This document shows, in pieces, positions 46,637-56,275 of a stretch of DNA of 64,000 bases (the first letter of the stretch is position 1; each line of letters begins with the position of its first letter). The notes under the pieces are model-generated. The model had not been told where the DNA came from. It saw nothing but the letters and a program-made list of their open reading frames with translations, and did no database searches. A program made the position numbers and the translations under genes. The DNA is taken from NCBI RefSeq assembly GCF_001707755.1, contig NZ_MBDL01000009.1, positions 248,001-312,000 on the forward strand, given 5' to 3'. The stretch comes from Acinetobacter celticus (lineage in GTDB: Bacteria; Pseudomonadota; Gammaproteobacteria; Pseudomonadales; Moraxellaceae).

Positions 46637-47977
46637 ATGACTCAAATGCGTTGGCTTGAACTACTTTCCACAGTTCGTATTGGCAGTAAAAAACAAAGCT
46701 CTGAACAGGCACGTAGTCCTTTTCACAAAGATTATGACCGTATTATTTTTTCACAAAGCTTTCGACAACTAAACCGAAAAACCCAAGTTCACCCACTAAC
46801 ACAACATGATGGAATTCACACCCGTTTGACCCATTCATTGGAAGTGTCCTGTATTGGTCGCTCACTAGGTATGTTGGCTGCTGAAAAAATTAAAGACCAA
46901 CTCCCTGTCTGGATTTCCCCCGCCGATGTTGGCGCGATTATTCAAGCCGCTTGCCTTGCACACGACATTGGCAACCCCCCTTTTGGTCATGCAGGTGAAT
47001 ATGCCATTCGCGAATGGTTTGATGATGCCTCTCATACCGACTTTTTACGCGATTTAAGCCCTGAACAAGAAGCCGATGTGCGCCAATTTGAAGGCAATGC
47101 ACAAGGCCTACGCCTGCTCACTAAAATTGATTATCACCCTAATGATGGTGGTATGCGCCTAACTTACGCAACTTTAGGGGCTTACTTAAAGTACCCATGG
47201 CTGTCTAAAACCATTGCATCACAAGGTAATATCCCTGCCAGTCAACGTGCCAAATTTGGTTGTTACCAAGCCGAAAAAGATATTTTGCAACAAATTGCAG
47301 AGCAACTTGGTTTAATTCAACTAGGCGATTATCACTATTGTCGCCATCCGCTAACTTACTTACTCGAAGCTGCCGATGATATGTGCTATGCACTCATTGA
47401 TTTAGAAGACGGTATTATTTTGAACATGTTGCAGTATGAAGAAGTTGAACCCATTTTTCTGGAACTGATTGCAGATTACGGCGTACCCGAAGAACTTTCT
47501 ATGCAAACCACCACATGGCAACAAAAAATTGCAGCCTTACGCGGGCGCGCCATGAAACGTTTGGTCGATGAAGTATCTACAGCATTTGCCAAACACCATT
47601 TTGAAATTTTATCAGGTCAACTGAAAGGTTCTTTATTGCAGTATTGTTCACCAGATATTGAAATAGGCATCAACCGAGCTAAAGAATTGGCGCGTGATAA
47701 AATTTTTGAACATCCACAAAAAGCAGGGCTAGAAATTATTGCGCATCAAAGCCTACAAAATATATTGGATGCCTTTATTCCCTTAACCACGCCACACAAA
47801 ACTTTAAGCTTTAAAGAACAACGTTTAATTTCTATTTTGAACCGTTCTGGCGCACACTTTAATGATGATCATTACAGCAATATTATGCAGGTACTGGATA
47901 TTATTTCTAAGTTTTCAGATCATCAGGCTTATCATTTATCTCAGGAACTACAAGGCAATAAAGTCGGTCTGATTTAG
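46637..47977 (+). CDS. dgt: dGTP triphosphohydrolase-like HD-domain protein
   Basis: The 446-residue HD-domain enzyme has the dGTPase start ARSPFHKDYDRIIFSQSFRQLNRKTQV, the metal-binding HTRLTHSLEV, and LAHDIGNPPFGHAGE. It hydrolyses dNTPs (classically dGTP) to the nucleoside and triphosphate. The length is nearer to the type 2 dGTPase group than to E. coli Dgt (505). It sits alone upstream of ruvA. Related enzymes can restrict phage by dNTP depletion, but nothing here indicates that use. Confidence 0.92.
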   Translation: MTQMRWLELLSTVRIGSKKQSSEQARSPFHKDYDRIIFSQSFRQLNRKTQVHPLTQHDGIHTRLTHSLEVSCIGRSLGMLAAEKIKDQLPVWISPADVGAIIQAACLAHDIGNPPFGHAGEYAIREWFDDASHTDFLRDLSPEQEADVRQFEGNAQGLRLLTKIDYHPNDGGMRLTYATLGAYLKYPWLSKTIASQGNIPASQRAKFGCYQAEKDILQQIAEQLGLIQLGDYHYCRHPLTYLLEAADDMCYALIDLEDGIILNMLQYEEVEPIFLELIADYGVPEELSMQTTTWQQKIAALRGRAMKRLVDEVSTAFAKHHFEILSGQLKGSLLQYCSPDIEIGINRAKELARDKIFEHPQKAGLEIIAHQSLQNILDAFIPLTTPHKTLSFKEQRLISILNRSGAHFNDDHYSNIMQVLDIISKFSDHQAYHLSQELQGNKVGLI

Positions 47978-48108
47978 AAAAACCCATCGACTGCACCTAA
48001 AAATGATGCTTAAAGCAACATATTTTTAAAAATTAACTGTGTGCATTTTGCCTTTCTAGCAAATGCTCACTACTATGCAACTATTGATAGATAAGTGAAA
48101 AATTTAAA

Positions 48109-48711
48109 ATGATTGGATGTCTGATTGGTGAAGTATTAGCTTTAGAAGCACCCACTGTTTTACTGAATGTAAATGGTGTAGGTTATGAAATTGACACGCC
48201 ACTCACCACATTTTGCCAATTGCAAAAAGGTCAAAAAGTCACACTATGGACACATCTGACAGTACGTGAAGACGCCCAATTACTTTATGGCTTCTTAAAC
48301 CAACAGGAAAAAACTATTTTCCGTACCCTGTTAAAAGTAAATGGTGTTGGCCCTAAAATGGCATTGGGTATTTTATCGACTTTAAGTGTCGACATGCTGA
48401 TTCATACTGTAGAACATGAAGATATCAACACTTTAATTAAAGTACCAGGTGTCGGTAAAAAAACCGCTGAACGTTTAATGATTGAACTGCGTGACCGATT
48501 CAAAGCCATGTCTTCTGGCTTCGCACCGACCAATTCAACCACAACGCAAATTAAATTTACAGGTAACTCGGCTGTGGCAGAAGCCGAAGCCGCCTTACAA
48601 TCTTTAGGCTATAAACCACTCGAGGCACAAAAATTAATTAATGCGGTAAAAGCAGACTATACAGAAGCCAGTGATATCATTCGCGCAGCTTTAAAATCAA
48701 TGAATAAATAA
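48109..48711 (+). CDS. ruvA: Holliday junction DNA helicase RuvA
   Basis: RuvA tetramers bind four-way junctions and recruit RuvB for branch migration. The 200-residue protein has the OB-fold N-terminus (MIGCLIGEVLALEAPTVLLN), tandem helix-hairpin-helix motifs (LLKVNGVGPKMALGIL and LIKVPGVGKKTAERLMIEL) and the C-terminal UBA-like domain that contacts RuvB. ruvC is not next to it. Unusually, a 246-bp region with three hairpins separates it from ruvB. Confidence 0.97.
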   Translation: MIGCLIGEVLALEAPTVLLNVNGVGYEIDTPLTTFCQLQKGQKVTLWTHLTVREDAQLLYGFLNQQEKTIFRTLLKVNGVGPKMALGILSTLSVDMLIHTVEHEDINTLIKVPGVGKKTAERLMIELRDRFKAMSSGFAPTNSTTTQIKFTGNSAVAEAEAALQSLGYKPLEAQKLINAVKADYTEASDIIRAALKSMNK

Positions 48712-48778
48712 ATTCTATTTTTATATTACATCTATATCTCTTAAGGTCTAAAGTTCTAGACAAAATTAGATATATGAA

Positions 48779-48869
48779 GGCGACATGGATGTCGCCGTTA
48801 AACTGTGCTACATGGAAGTAGCATCAGTTTAATAAATGGGTTTTGTCACTTTTGCCCAGTCAAAAGTGA
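48779..48869. repeat. Three consecutive hairpins between ruvA and ruvB
   Basis: Three inverted repeats stand in a row. GGCGACAT/ATGTCGCC spans 48779-48796. TTAAACTG-TGCTAC paired with GTAGCA-CAGTTTAA spans 48798-48832 (14 bp, one bulge). TCACTTTT/AAAAGTGA spans 48846-48869. No T run follows, so this does not look like a simple terminator. Motifs are shared with the element at 38289-38445. It lies within an operon that is normally tight, so it probably inserted as a dispersed repeat. Confidence 0.75.
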
Positions 48870-48957
48870 GAAGCGCCTATAAAATGGCATATAAAAGTTC
48901 AATCACTTTTTGAGGCTATAGCTCCTCTTCAACGATATAGAGATTAGTTCAATCAAT

Positions 48958-49959
48958 ATGCAAGACCGTCTTATCAGTGGTTCAGAAAAACCTGAAGATC
49001 ACTTTGATCGTGCCATCCGCCCTGCCACACTAGAAGACTATATTGGTCAGCCAGTCGTGCGCGAGCAAATGGAAATCTTTATTGGCGCTGCCCGTGGCCG
49101 TGGCGAGGCACTGGATCACACCTTAATTTTTGGCCCACCTGGTTTAGGTAAAACCACGCTGGCCAATATCATTGCACGTGAAATGGGGGGCAATCTGAAA
49201 TCGACCTCTGGCCCAGTGCTTGAGCGTGCAGGCGATTTAGCGGCCATGCTCACCAATCTGGAAGAAGGTGATGTTTTATTTATTGATGAAATTCACCGTC
49301 TTTCACCCGTCATTGAAGAAATTTTATATCCTGCGATGGAAGACTATCAGCTGGATATTATGATTGGTGAAGGCCCTGCTGCCCGTTCAATCAAACTGGA
49401 TTTACCACCCTTTACCTTGGTGGCCGCAACCACACGTGCAGGTTTACTGACCTCACCACTTCGTGACCGTTTTGGTATTGTGCAACGCTTAGAGTTTTAT
49501 TCAGTAGAAGACCTAACGCATATTGTAACGCGCTCGGCTTTATTGATGGATGTACCCATGACAGGTGACGGCGCTAAAGAGATTGCCCGTCGTGCACGTG
49601 GTACACCACGTATTGCCAACCGTTTATTACGTCGTGTTCGTGATTATGCACAAGTCAAAGGCACAGGTGAAGTTAACCAAGATATGGCACAACGTGCTTT
49701 GGATATGCTGAAAGTAGATAAAGATGGTTTAGATACTTTAGACCGTCGTTATTTAAGTATGTTACTTGAACGTTTTGATGGTGGGCCTGCTGGTGTAGAA
49801 GCACTGGCTGCAGCTATGGCAGAAGACTCAGGAACCTTAGAAGATGTCATTGAACCCTACTTAATTCAACAAGGTTATGTAATGCGTACTGCACGTGGAC
49901 GTATTGCCACCAATATGGCGTATTTACAATTTGGCATGACACCGCCTGAGCCAAAGTAA
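48958..49959 (+). CDS. ruvB: Holliday junction branch migration ATPase RuvB
   Basis: RuvB hexamers pump DNA at Holliday junctions. The 333-residue AAA+ protein has Walker [10 protein letters not shown], Walker [10 protein letters not shown], sensor 1 AATTRAG, the Arg finger region and the winged-helix C-terminus ([20 protein letters not shown]). The start ATG 48958 is preceded by weak AT-rich sequence with no strong ribosome site. The upstream hairpin element may affect how ruvB is expressed relative to ruvA. Confidence 0.97.
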   Translation: MQDRLISGSEKPEDHFDRAIRPATLEDYIGQPVVREQMEIFIGAARGRGEALDHTLIFGPPGLGKTTLANIIAREMGGNLKSTSGPVLERAGDLAAMLTNLEEGDVLFIDEIHRLSPVIEEILYPAMEDYQLDIMIGEGPAARSIKLDLPPFTLVAATTRAGLLTSPLRDRFGIVQRLEFYSVEDLTHIVTRSALLMDVPMTGDGAKEIARRARGTPRIANRLLRRVRDYAQVKGTGEVNQDMAQRALDMLKVDKDGLDTLDRRYLSMLLERFDGGPAGVEALAAAMAEDSGTLEDVIEPYLIQQGYVMRTARGRIATNMAYLQFGMTPPEPK

Positions 49960-50299
49960 AACTTAAAAACTAAACCTGCTACTGACTTCATTTAGTCAGG
50001 TTTAGTTAACTCAATAGCTAAAATAGAACTGTCTTTTAATGTCTTGGTTATAAAAAACTAACGGTATCAACGTGATCTTTTAGAATCTTACATTTTTCAG
50101 CAATGTCATTTCTATTATTGGAAACTTATAATCGCTGTAAATCTAAGAAAGGCTCCTGCACTCTGTTTAAAATTTCAATAAGCTGACTCAACTTTATCTA
50201 ACCCCCAAATAGCACCATCATACTTGAAATTTTATTTACCAATATTATCAAATAGATAAATTCATTTAAACTTTATTTTTATGTAAAACACAACATTAC
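49960..50299. other. Gene-free stretch after ruvB with one inverted repeat
   Basis: AACTAAACCTG (49968-49978) and CAGGTTTAGTT (49997-50007) form an 11-bp inverted repeat just after ruvB. Without a T run it is only a possible terminator. The remaining roughly 290 AT-rich bases show no ORF or RNA gene that I can support. Confidence 0.5.
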
Positions 50300-50881
50300 T
50301 TACAAAGAAGAAATCACCCTCACTTCTTCCACCAACATCAATTCACAAGCACCTGCACCCGTATCATCTCTACTTAAGGAACTGCGCCATGTCCAACCAT
50401 CTGTGGCTATAACTTCCACCAATTGCCCTTTCAAAGAAATTAAATCATCTTTATCAATGCTTTTTAATTTTTGAGCAATGTCTGCCGTTGCTGGTATTAA
50501 ATGTGTATTCGCGCTGTGTGTTGATATTTCATTGACAGGTATAGGCGGGTTATTTTCATAACGCCAATGATACCATCGCCCACTTTGTCGGATGGATAAT
50601 TGCTGATACACACTCGGTTCAGCCATTGCACCCCAACCCAATGCAAAATCGACAGGGCTCAACTCTGCTTCACGCCCAAGACTATAATTTTCTTTAGATA
50701 ACACACGAAATTCACCTGAATATGGTGCTAAATTGGTAATGGTATAGCCTTTAAACTGATGAACCGCTTCAGTTGCTGAACCTTGTGAATTTTCTAAAAT
50801 ACCAACGTCAGATTTGGGCCAATACGACCACAGTGCAAAACCAATCGCGATAATGATAAGAATTTTAAACCAACGGCTCAT
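50300..50881 (-). CDS. Membrane-anchored hypothetical protein
   Basis: The 193-residue protein has one N-terminal membrane helix (about residues 5-20) and then a soluble, probably periplasmic domain. Conserved-looking features are FKGYTITNLAPYSGEFRVLS, FALGWGAMAE, RWYHWRYENNPPIP and a C-terminal DGWTWRSSLSRDDTGAGACELMLVEEV. I recognise this pattern from unnamed proteins in other proteobacteria, without a function. It is convergent with ruvB and divergent from ybgC. Confidence 0.82.
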   Translation of the reverse strand: MSRWFKILIIIAIGFALWSYWPKSDVGILENSQGSATEAVHQFKGYTITNLAPYSGEFRVLSKENYSLGREAELSPVDFALGWGAMAEPSVYQQLSIRQSGRWYHWRYENNPPIPVNEISTHSANTHLIPATADIAQKLKSIDKDDLISLKGQLVEVIATDGWTWRSSLSRDDTGAGACELMLVEEVRVISSL

Positions 50882-51108
50882 CTTGATCCCTCAAAAACCC
50901 ACTTGCATATTAACTAATATTTATCTTAAAAATAATCAATCTAATTTGATTTGAAACCTTGTGCCATTGGTCTAAACACTCAGGATGCTAAACTCCACAG
51001 CGTTACAGCGCTTGACCTTCAACAAATAAAGCGTCACCTTAAATGGCCTTATTATCTTGCTTAATCATAGCGATAATTCAGCAAATAGATTCAAAACGGA
51101 ACATACTC

Positions 51109-51519
51109 ATGGCGAATAAATTCGAGTTCAACATTCGTGTCTACATTGAAGATACAGATGCGGGCGGCATTGTCTATCACGCTAACCACATCCGTTTTAT
51201 GGAACGGTCACGTACTGAATGGCTTCGCGCATCTGGTATTAGTCACTACTGGCATCAAAAAGATTACAACTTTGTTGTACACAAAATAAATGTCAAATAT
51301 TCACGTCCCATTTTAATGGATGATTTGATTACTGTTACAGCCAGCGTTGTTTCTTGTAAAGCTACGTCATTTGTATTGCAACAAAATATTTATCGTGGTG
51401 ATATTATGCTTGCTTCAGGTGAGGTAGAATTGGCCTGTATCAGTGTAGATGGTATGCGACCTACTCGACTTCCAGAAGAAATTCGTCAGCTGATTCTGAA
51501 AGAATTGGAACAAGATTAA
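51109..51519 (+). CDS. ybgC: Tol-Pal system acyl-CoA thioesterase YbgC
   Basis: The 136-residue hotdog thioesterase is regularly the first gene of the tol-pal operon. The signature YIEDTDAGGIVYHANHIRFMERSRTEW carries the catalytic Asp and His. Start ATG 51109 follows CGGA; the frame is open from 51043 without homology. It hydrolyses short acyl-CoA or acts in phospholipid metabolism; its link to Tol-Pal is by context. tolQ starts 26 bases after its stop. Confidence 0.94.
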   Translation: MANKFEFNIRVYIEDTDAGGIVYHANHIRFMERSRTEWLRASGISHYWHQKDYNFVVHKINVKYSRPILMDDLITVTASVVSCKATSFVLQQNIYRGDIMLASGEVELACISVDGMRPTRLPEEIRQLILKELEQD

Positions 51520-51544
51520 AAAAATTAATTGGCTCAATGTAACT

Positions 51545-52243
51545 ATGGCAACTCAACTCGATTCAACGCTTCACATATCAGATCTTATTTTACAAGCAAG
51601 TCCTGTCGTCCAACTGGTTATGCTTTTGCTTTTATTGGCTTCGCTATACAGTTGGTATCTGATTGCCAAGTTGCATATGGGTTACAAAAAAGCGCAGGCA
51701 GATGATGAACATTTTCAAAAAATCTTCTGGTCTGGTGCTGAATTAAATACCCTATATAACAATGCCCAACTCAACTCTAAACGTGTTGGATTGGAAGATA
51801 TTTTCTATCAAGGTTTAGGTGAGTTTTTAAAACTTAAAAAGCATAAAGCCCCTACTACGCAAATGGTCGAAGGCACTGAGCGTATGTTACGGGTCGGCTT
51901 AAGTCGCGACCAAAGTCAATTGGAACAAGGCTTAGGTGCTTTGGCCAGTATTGGCTCTGTTGCTCCTTATATTGGTCTATTTGGTACTGTTTGGGGCATT
52001 ATGAATGCCTTTATTGGTCTAGCCGATGTAGACCAAGTCACGCTTGCAACTGTTGCACCCGGCATTGCAGAAGCCTTAATTGCGACTGCAATTGGTTTAT
52101 TTGCCGCCATTCCAGCAGTATTGGCATTTAACCATTACACAGCAAAAGGTGAAACAGTCTACTCAGACCGTGCTTTATTTTCAGAAGAAATGGTGGCTTT
52201 ATTACAACGTCAGTCATTGGGTTCTGATCAGGAACATCACTAA
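51545..52243 (+). CDS. tolQ: Tol-Pal proton-channel subunit TolQ
   Basis: TolQ is the MotA/ExbB-like inner-membrane subunit that uses the proton gradient with TolR. Its 232 residues include three membrane segments (about 20-38, 135-155, 170-192) and the family motifs LGALASIGSVAPYIGLFGTVWGIMNAF and VAPGIAEALIATAIGLFAAIPAV. Its stop overlaps the tolR start (TAATGG at 52243), so the pair is translationally coupled. Confidence 0.96.
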   Translation: MATQLDSTLHISDLILQASPVVQLVMLLLLLASLYSWYLIAKLHMGYKKAQADDEHFQKIFWSGAELNTLYNNAQLNSKRVGLEDIFYQGLGEFLKLKKHKAPTTQMVEGTERMLRVGLSRDQSQLEQGLGALASIGSVAPYIGLFGTVWGIMNAFIGLADVDQVTLATVAPGIAEALIATAIGLFAAIPAVLAFNHYTAKGETVYSDRALFSEEMVALLQRQSLGSDQEHH

Positions 52244-52692
52244 TGGCTATTCAACGTTCTGGACGCTTCGAGCGTATTAAGAAACCACTAAAAAGTGATA
52301 TGAATGTCGTTCCGTACATTGACGTCATGTTGGTGCTTTTGGTTATTTTTATGGTCACAGCACCCATGATTACCAGTGGGATTAAAGTTGACCTCCCTCA
52401 AGCCAGTGGTAATCCCATCGAATCTAAAGACGCCCCTGCAATGGTAACTTTAGATCAAGATGGTAAATACTATTTAGAATATAAAGAACATAAAGCTGAA
52501 CCTTTAGACTTAGCACAACTCACTCAAGTTTTAACCGACGCTCAAATTCAAGCTAAGGCTGACAATAAAGAATTGAATGTGGTGATTCGCGGTCACAATA
52601 CCCGTCCTTATGGAGATATTATTTCTCTTATGGGGGGGTTACAAGATGCGGGTTTAACTCAAGTTGGACTGCTGACAGAGCCATTAAAGTAA
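52243..52692 (+). CDS. tolR: Tol-Pal proton-channel subunit TolR
   Basis: TolR is the MotB/ExbD-like partner of TolQ. The 149-residue protein has one membrane helix with the essential Asp in NVVPYIDVMLVLLVIFMV, followed by a periplasmic domain ending GLTQVGLLTEPLK. It begins at the last base of tolQ and is followed three bases later by tolA. Confidence 0.96.
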   Translation: MAIQRSGRFERIKKPLKSDMNVVPYIDVMLVLLVIFMVTAPMITSGIKVDLPQASGNPIESKDAPAMVTLDQDGKYYLEYKEHKAEPLDLAQLTQVLTDAQIQAKADNKELNVVIRGHNTRPYGDIISLMGGLQDAGLTQVGLLTEPLK

Positions 52693-52695
52693 TTT

Positions 52696-54105
52696 ATGAA
52701 AGATTTTAAAAAGCCTCCTTTTCAACAAAAAGCAGTCGCAATTGGCTTCACCGTTGGTGTGCATGTCATTGTTATTGTGGGCTTGCTTTATCTTGGCATG
52801 AGCAAACCGCCTGAGCAGCCGAAACCCATTAGAACGGTCTTAATCAAACCCGAAGACTTAATTTCTACACCGCGTGAAGAAACTGAGTTTACTGAAACAG
52901 CACATGAAAATGTGGCCAAAGAAATCACTCAAACAGCTGAACCCGTGCAAGAACCTGCACCAGTGATTCCAACAGCAACACCTCCAATGCCAGTACCATT
53001 CCCTAAACCTGTGCCAGCAAAACCAGAAACCTCACAGCAAGATGCACAAAAAGCCGCTCAACAGGCAAAATTGGCTGAATTAGCAGCGCGTAAAATTGCA
53101 GATGACGCCAAACGTGTAGAACAAAAGCGCAAAGCAGATGAAGTTGCCCAACTTAAAGCACAAGCCGATGCGCAGGCTAAAGCAGAAAATAAGGCCAAAG
53201 CGGATGCACAAGCCAAAGCCAATGCAGATAGCAAACGCCAAGCCGATGCTGAAGCCAAAGCTGCACAAGCCAAGGCCAGCGCGGAGTCTAAACGCAAAGC
53301 AGATTTAGACGCAAAACGCTTAGCTGACAATGCCAAGCTAAAAGCTCAACAAGACGAAAAAGCTAAGGCAAATGCAGAGGCGAAAAAAATTGCCGATGCG
53401 AAAGCTAAAACTGACGCACTGGCCAAAGCAAACGCTGATGCAAAAACCAAAGCAGATGCACAAGCGAGAGCCAATGCAGACGCGAAAGCGAAAGCTGATG
53501 CAAAAACCAAGGCCGATGCACAAGCGAAGGCCAATGCGGATGCAAAAGCGAAAGCAGACGCAAAAACCAAGACGGATGCACAAACGAAGGCCAATACAGA
53601 CGCAAAAGCAAAAGCTGATGCAAAAACTAAGGCCGATGCACAAGCGAAAGCCAATGCAGACGCGAAAGCGAAAGCAGATGCAAAAACTAAGGCCGATGCA
53701 CAGGCCAAAGCCAATGCAGACGCGAAAGCGAAAGCAGATGCCGAAGCAAAAGAATATGCGGCTGCAGAAGCAAAAGCATCTTCAGCCAAAAAAGCCGCTG
53801 AAGAAGCTGCTCAGAAAAAAGCGGAAGCCAAACAAATTGCTTCTACTGCAAAACGTGACTTTGAAAGCAAAATTAAACGCGCTTGGGACACACCAATAGG
53901 TTCGACAGGAAAATCAGCAACTGCACGTATTACACTAACGGAAAGTGGTGCTGTACGTTCTGTCATTGTAAATTCTAGTGACCCCGATATGAAAGCCAGT
54001 ATCGAAGCTGCCGTTCGTGCGGCTGCGCCATATCCAATGCCATCAGACCCTGATGCACGTCGTGAAGCACAAAATCTAACATCTACATTTAAATCATCCA
54101 ATTAA
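52696..54105 (+). CDS. tolA: Envelope-spanning protein TolA with an extended repeat region
   Basis: TolA links the inner-membrane TolQR motor to TolB/Pal. The 469-residue protein has an N-terminal membrane helix (about residues 16-35) and a Pro-rich stretch (PAPVIPTATPPMPVPFPKP). A long Lys/Ala/Asp/Gln-rich helical domain (about 115-385) and a C-terminal TolA domain (AWDTPIGSTGKSATARITL) follow. The helical domain contains about five 20-residue tandem repeats. Low overall similarity outside the ends is normal for this gene. Confidence 0.93.
   Translation: MKDFKKPPFQQKAVAIGFTVGVHVIVIVGLLYLGMSKPPEQPKPIRTVLIKPEDLISTPREETEFTETAHENVAKEITQTAEPVQEPAPVIPTATPPMPVPFPKPVPAKPETSQQDAQKAAQQAKLAELAARKIADDAKRVEQKRKADEVAQLKAQADAQAKAENKAKADAQAKANADSKRQADAEAKAAQAKASAESKRKADLDAKRLADNAKLKAQQDEKAKANAEAKKIADAKAKTDALAKANADAKTKADAQARANADAKAKADAKTKADAQAKANADAKAKADAKTKTDAQTKANTDAKAKADAKTKADAQAKANADAKAKADAKTKADAQAKANADAKAKADAEAKEYAAAEAKASSAKKAAEEAAQKKAEAKQIASTAKRDFESKIKRAWDTPIGSTGKSATARITLTESGAVRSVIVNSSDPDMKASIEAAVRAAAPYPMPSDPDARREAQNLTSTFKSSN
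53431..53745 (+). repeat. 60-bp tandem repeat inside tolA
   Basis: Roughly five copies of a 60-bp unit encode 20-residue units close to KADAKTKADAQAKANADAKA. The copies at 53461, 53521, 53581, 53641 and 53701 begin CAAGCGA or close variants in exact register. Copies differ by a few bases, mostly synonymous. Copy number could change by slippage or recombination without breaking the frame. Confidence 0.85.
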
Positions 54106-54112
54106 AACCCAA

Positions 54113-54140
54113 TACCCTTTGAACATTCAGAGGGTTTTTA
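54113..54140 (+). terminator. Possible terminator between tolA and tolB
   Basis: ACCCTTTGAA and TTCAGAGGGT pair (one G-T) and are followed by five T. It lies eight bases after the tolA stop. tolB then starts 240 bases downstream, so tolB-pal probably has its own promoter in this gap. Confidence 0.75.
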
Positions 54141-54345
54141 AATATTAACCAATGACACAATGATGAAAATATTTAGAATGTCGCACCTATTTAAATATAG
54201 CCCCACCAAACAGTTCTTCTTCTGACATTTTTTCACAGTCGAATAACAGATTAGTCATAATGTTGTACTTTAAATATTTTTAAAACATGCCATTATGTGG
54301 CACATTCACATTAACAAGAATTCATAGATTTAGAGTATTTAGCGA

Positions 54346-55632
54346 ATGATGGAAATGACGCGAAAACATCTGCTCTGCTTAACCGTATTAACCGCTTTAA
54401 GTCCAGTTTTAATAAGCCAATCACATGCACAGTTGCATTTGGAAATTACTAAAGCTCCCGAAGAAGCGCCTAAAATTGCGATTGTGCCGTTCAGTAATGA
54501 TCAGAACCTTTATCCAATTATTGAAAATGATTTAAACCGTTCTGGAAAATTCACCAGTTCGTCAAAAAATCTGCCTGCAACCGCTACACTGAACAGTCCC
54601 AATGCTGAAGCTTGGCAAGCAGCAGATGTACCTTATGTGGTTACAGGATCAATAAAACCTATAGCCGATGGTTCATATGAAATTCATTATCAACTGTACG
54701 ATGTACAAAAAAAGCAGTATTTACTGAATGAATTACTGACTGTACCTGCTTCACGTACCCGACAAGCAGCACACATGATCAGTGATGCGATTTATCAGGC
54801 ACTCACAGGTATTGCAGGTGATTTTAGTGGTCGTATCGCCTATGTACTGCGTAATCCAACCACACCTGAACAGCGCTATACATTGCAAATTGCCGATACA
54901 GATGGCGAGCAACCTAAAACTATTTTAACGTCACGTGATCCAATTTTATCCCCTGCTTGGACACCTGACGCTAAAAAAATTGCCTATGTTTCATTTGAAA
55001 CCAAACGTCCTGCTATTTATGTACAAGACCTAGCAACAGGTGGACGTGAAAAATTAGCCAGTTTCCGTGGGCTAAATGGTGCGCCAAGCTTCTCGCCTGA
55101 TGGCAAAAGTATGCTGTTCACGGCATCTATGCATGGCAATCCTGAAATCTATCAAATGGATTTAAATACGCGTCAGTTAAAACGCATGACCAATGATAGT
55201 GCGATTGACACCGAAGCACGCTATGCCCCTGATGGTAAATCATTTATTTACACTTCTGACCGTGGTGGCTCACCGCAAATCTATCGCTATAATTTAGATG
55301 ATGGCAGTAGTAAACGCCTGACCTTCCGCGGTGCATTTAATGCACGTGGTAGCTTAAGTGCCGATGGCAAAAAGCTGGCACTTGTCCATCGACCAAGTGG
55401 CAGTAATTACAAAGTCGCTGTACAAAATATTGACTCTGGCGTGACGAATATTTTAACCCCGACCAGTCTGGACGAATCACCAAGTTTCTCTCCAAATGGA
55501 CAAATGGTGGTTTATGCAACGCGCGAAAATAACCGTGGCTTACTGTCTATTATGTCCTTAGATGGTCGTTTCCGCATGAACTTACCAAGTGAACAAGGTG
55601 AAGTGCGTGAACCTGCTTGGGCACCAAAATAA
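54346..55632 (+). CDS. tolB: Periplasmic Tol-Pal protein TolB
   Basis: TolB is a periplasmic beta-propeller that cycles between Pal and TolA. A signal peptide covers about residues 1-29 (ending SHAQ). The N-terminal domain contains KIAIVPFSNDQNLYPIIENDL, followed by propeller repeats marked by SPDGKSMLFTAS, APDGKSFIYTSDRGGSPQIY and SPNGQMVVYAT. The length, 428 residues, is typical. pal begins 33 bases after its stop. Confidence 0.95.
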   Translation: MMEMTRKHLLCLTVLTALSPVLISQSHAQLHLEITKAPEEAPKIAIVPFSNDQNLYPIIENDLNRSGKFTSSSKNLPATATLNSPNAEAWQAADVPYVVTGSIKPIADGSYEIHYQLYDVQKKQYLLNELLTVPASRTRQAAHMISDAIYQALTGIAGDFSGRIAYVLRNPTTPEQRYTLQIADTDGEQPKTILTSRDPILSPAWTPDAKKIAYVSFETKRPAIYVQDLATGGREKLASFRGLNGAPSFSPDGKSMLFTASMHGNPEIYQMDLNTRQLKRMTNDSAIDTEARYAPDGKSFIYTSDRGGSPQIYRYNLDDGSSKRLTFRGAFNARGSLSADGKKLALVHRPSGSNYKVAVQNIDSGVTNILTPTSLDESPSFSPNGQMVVYATRENNRGLLSIMSLDGRFRMNLPSEQGEVREPAWAPK

Positions 55633-55665
55633 TTTTTATTCAAAATCAATTTCATGGAGATAACA

Positions 55666-56235
55666 ATGAACGCAGTTAAATTATTCATACTTCCAGTTTT
55701 AGCCACAGCTCTCATCATGACAGGTTGTGCGAACCGCAAACCGACAACAACAGTCGATCCAACACAAAACCCAAATGGTTCTTCAAGTGTAAATACTGAT
55801 GGACTCAGCGAAGATGCAGCCCTTAATGCACAAAATCTTGTAGGCGCATCATCAAAAGGTGTAACTGAAGCCAACAAAGCATTTTTAGCAAAGCGTGTTG
55901 TACATTTTGACTATGACAGTACAGAACTTTCTAATACCGATTTACAAACCCTTCAGGCACATGCACAGTTCCTTGTTGCAAATGCAAATTCACGTGTGGC
56001 TTTAACAGGCCATACCGATGAACGTGGTACACGTGAATACAATATGGCACTGGGCGAACGTCGTGCGAAAGCAGTAGAAAGCTTCCTTGTGACAAGTGGT
56101 GTCAGCGCGAATCAGTTAGAAGCTGTCAGTTACGGCAAAGAAATGCCAATTAATGCAGGTCATGATGAAAACGCCTGGAAAGAAAACCGCCGTGTAGAAA
56201 TCAACTACGAAGCCGTTCCACCGCTGTTAAAATAA
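55666..56235 (+). CDS. pal: Peptidoglycan-associated lipoprotein Pal
   Basis: Pal anchors the outer membrane to peptidoglycan. Start ATG 55666 with GGAGAT upstream gives 189 residues; an in-frame start at 55654 is less likely. The lipobox is MTGC at about residues 18-21. The OmpA-like domain has VHFDYDSTELSNTDLQTL and the peptidoglycan-binding LTGHTDERGTREYNMALGERRA. A strong terminator follows. Confidence 0.96.
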   Translation: MNAVKLFILPVLATALIMTGCANRKPTTTVDPTQNPNGSSSVNTDGLSEDAALNAQNLVGASSKGVTEANKAFLAKRVVHFDYDSTELSNTDLQTLQAHAQFLVANANSRVALTGHTDERGTREYNMALGERRAKAVESFLVTSGVSANQLEAVSYGKEMPINAGHDENAWKENRRVEINYEAVPPLLK

Positions 56236-56275
56236 TTCGATAATTTATGACAGCACTATTTACTGTCTAAAGTAT

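Noticed and set aside
46637..47977. dgt as a phage-defence dNTPase next to CRISPR
   Set aside because: It is more than 40 kb from the array and adjoins ruvAB; the sequence resembles housekeeping dGTPases, and no defence genes surround it.
53338..53899. Long antisense and alternative-frame ORFs rich in Ala/Ser or Lys/Gln/Met across tolA
   Set aside because: They result from the repetitive Lys/Ala codons of tolA in other frames; the tolA frame has the TolA C-terminal domain and operon context.
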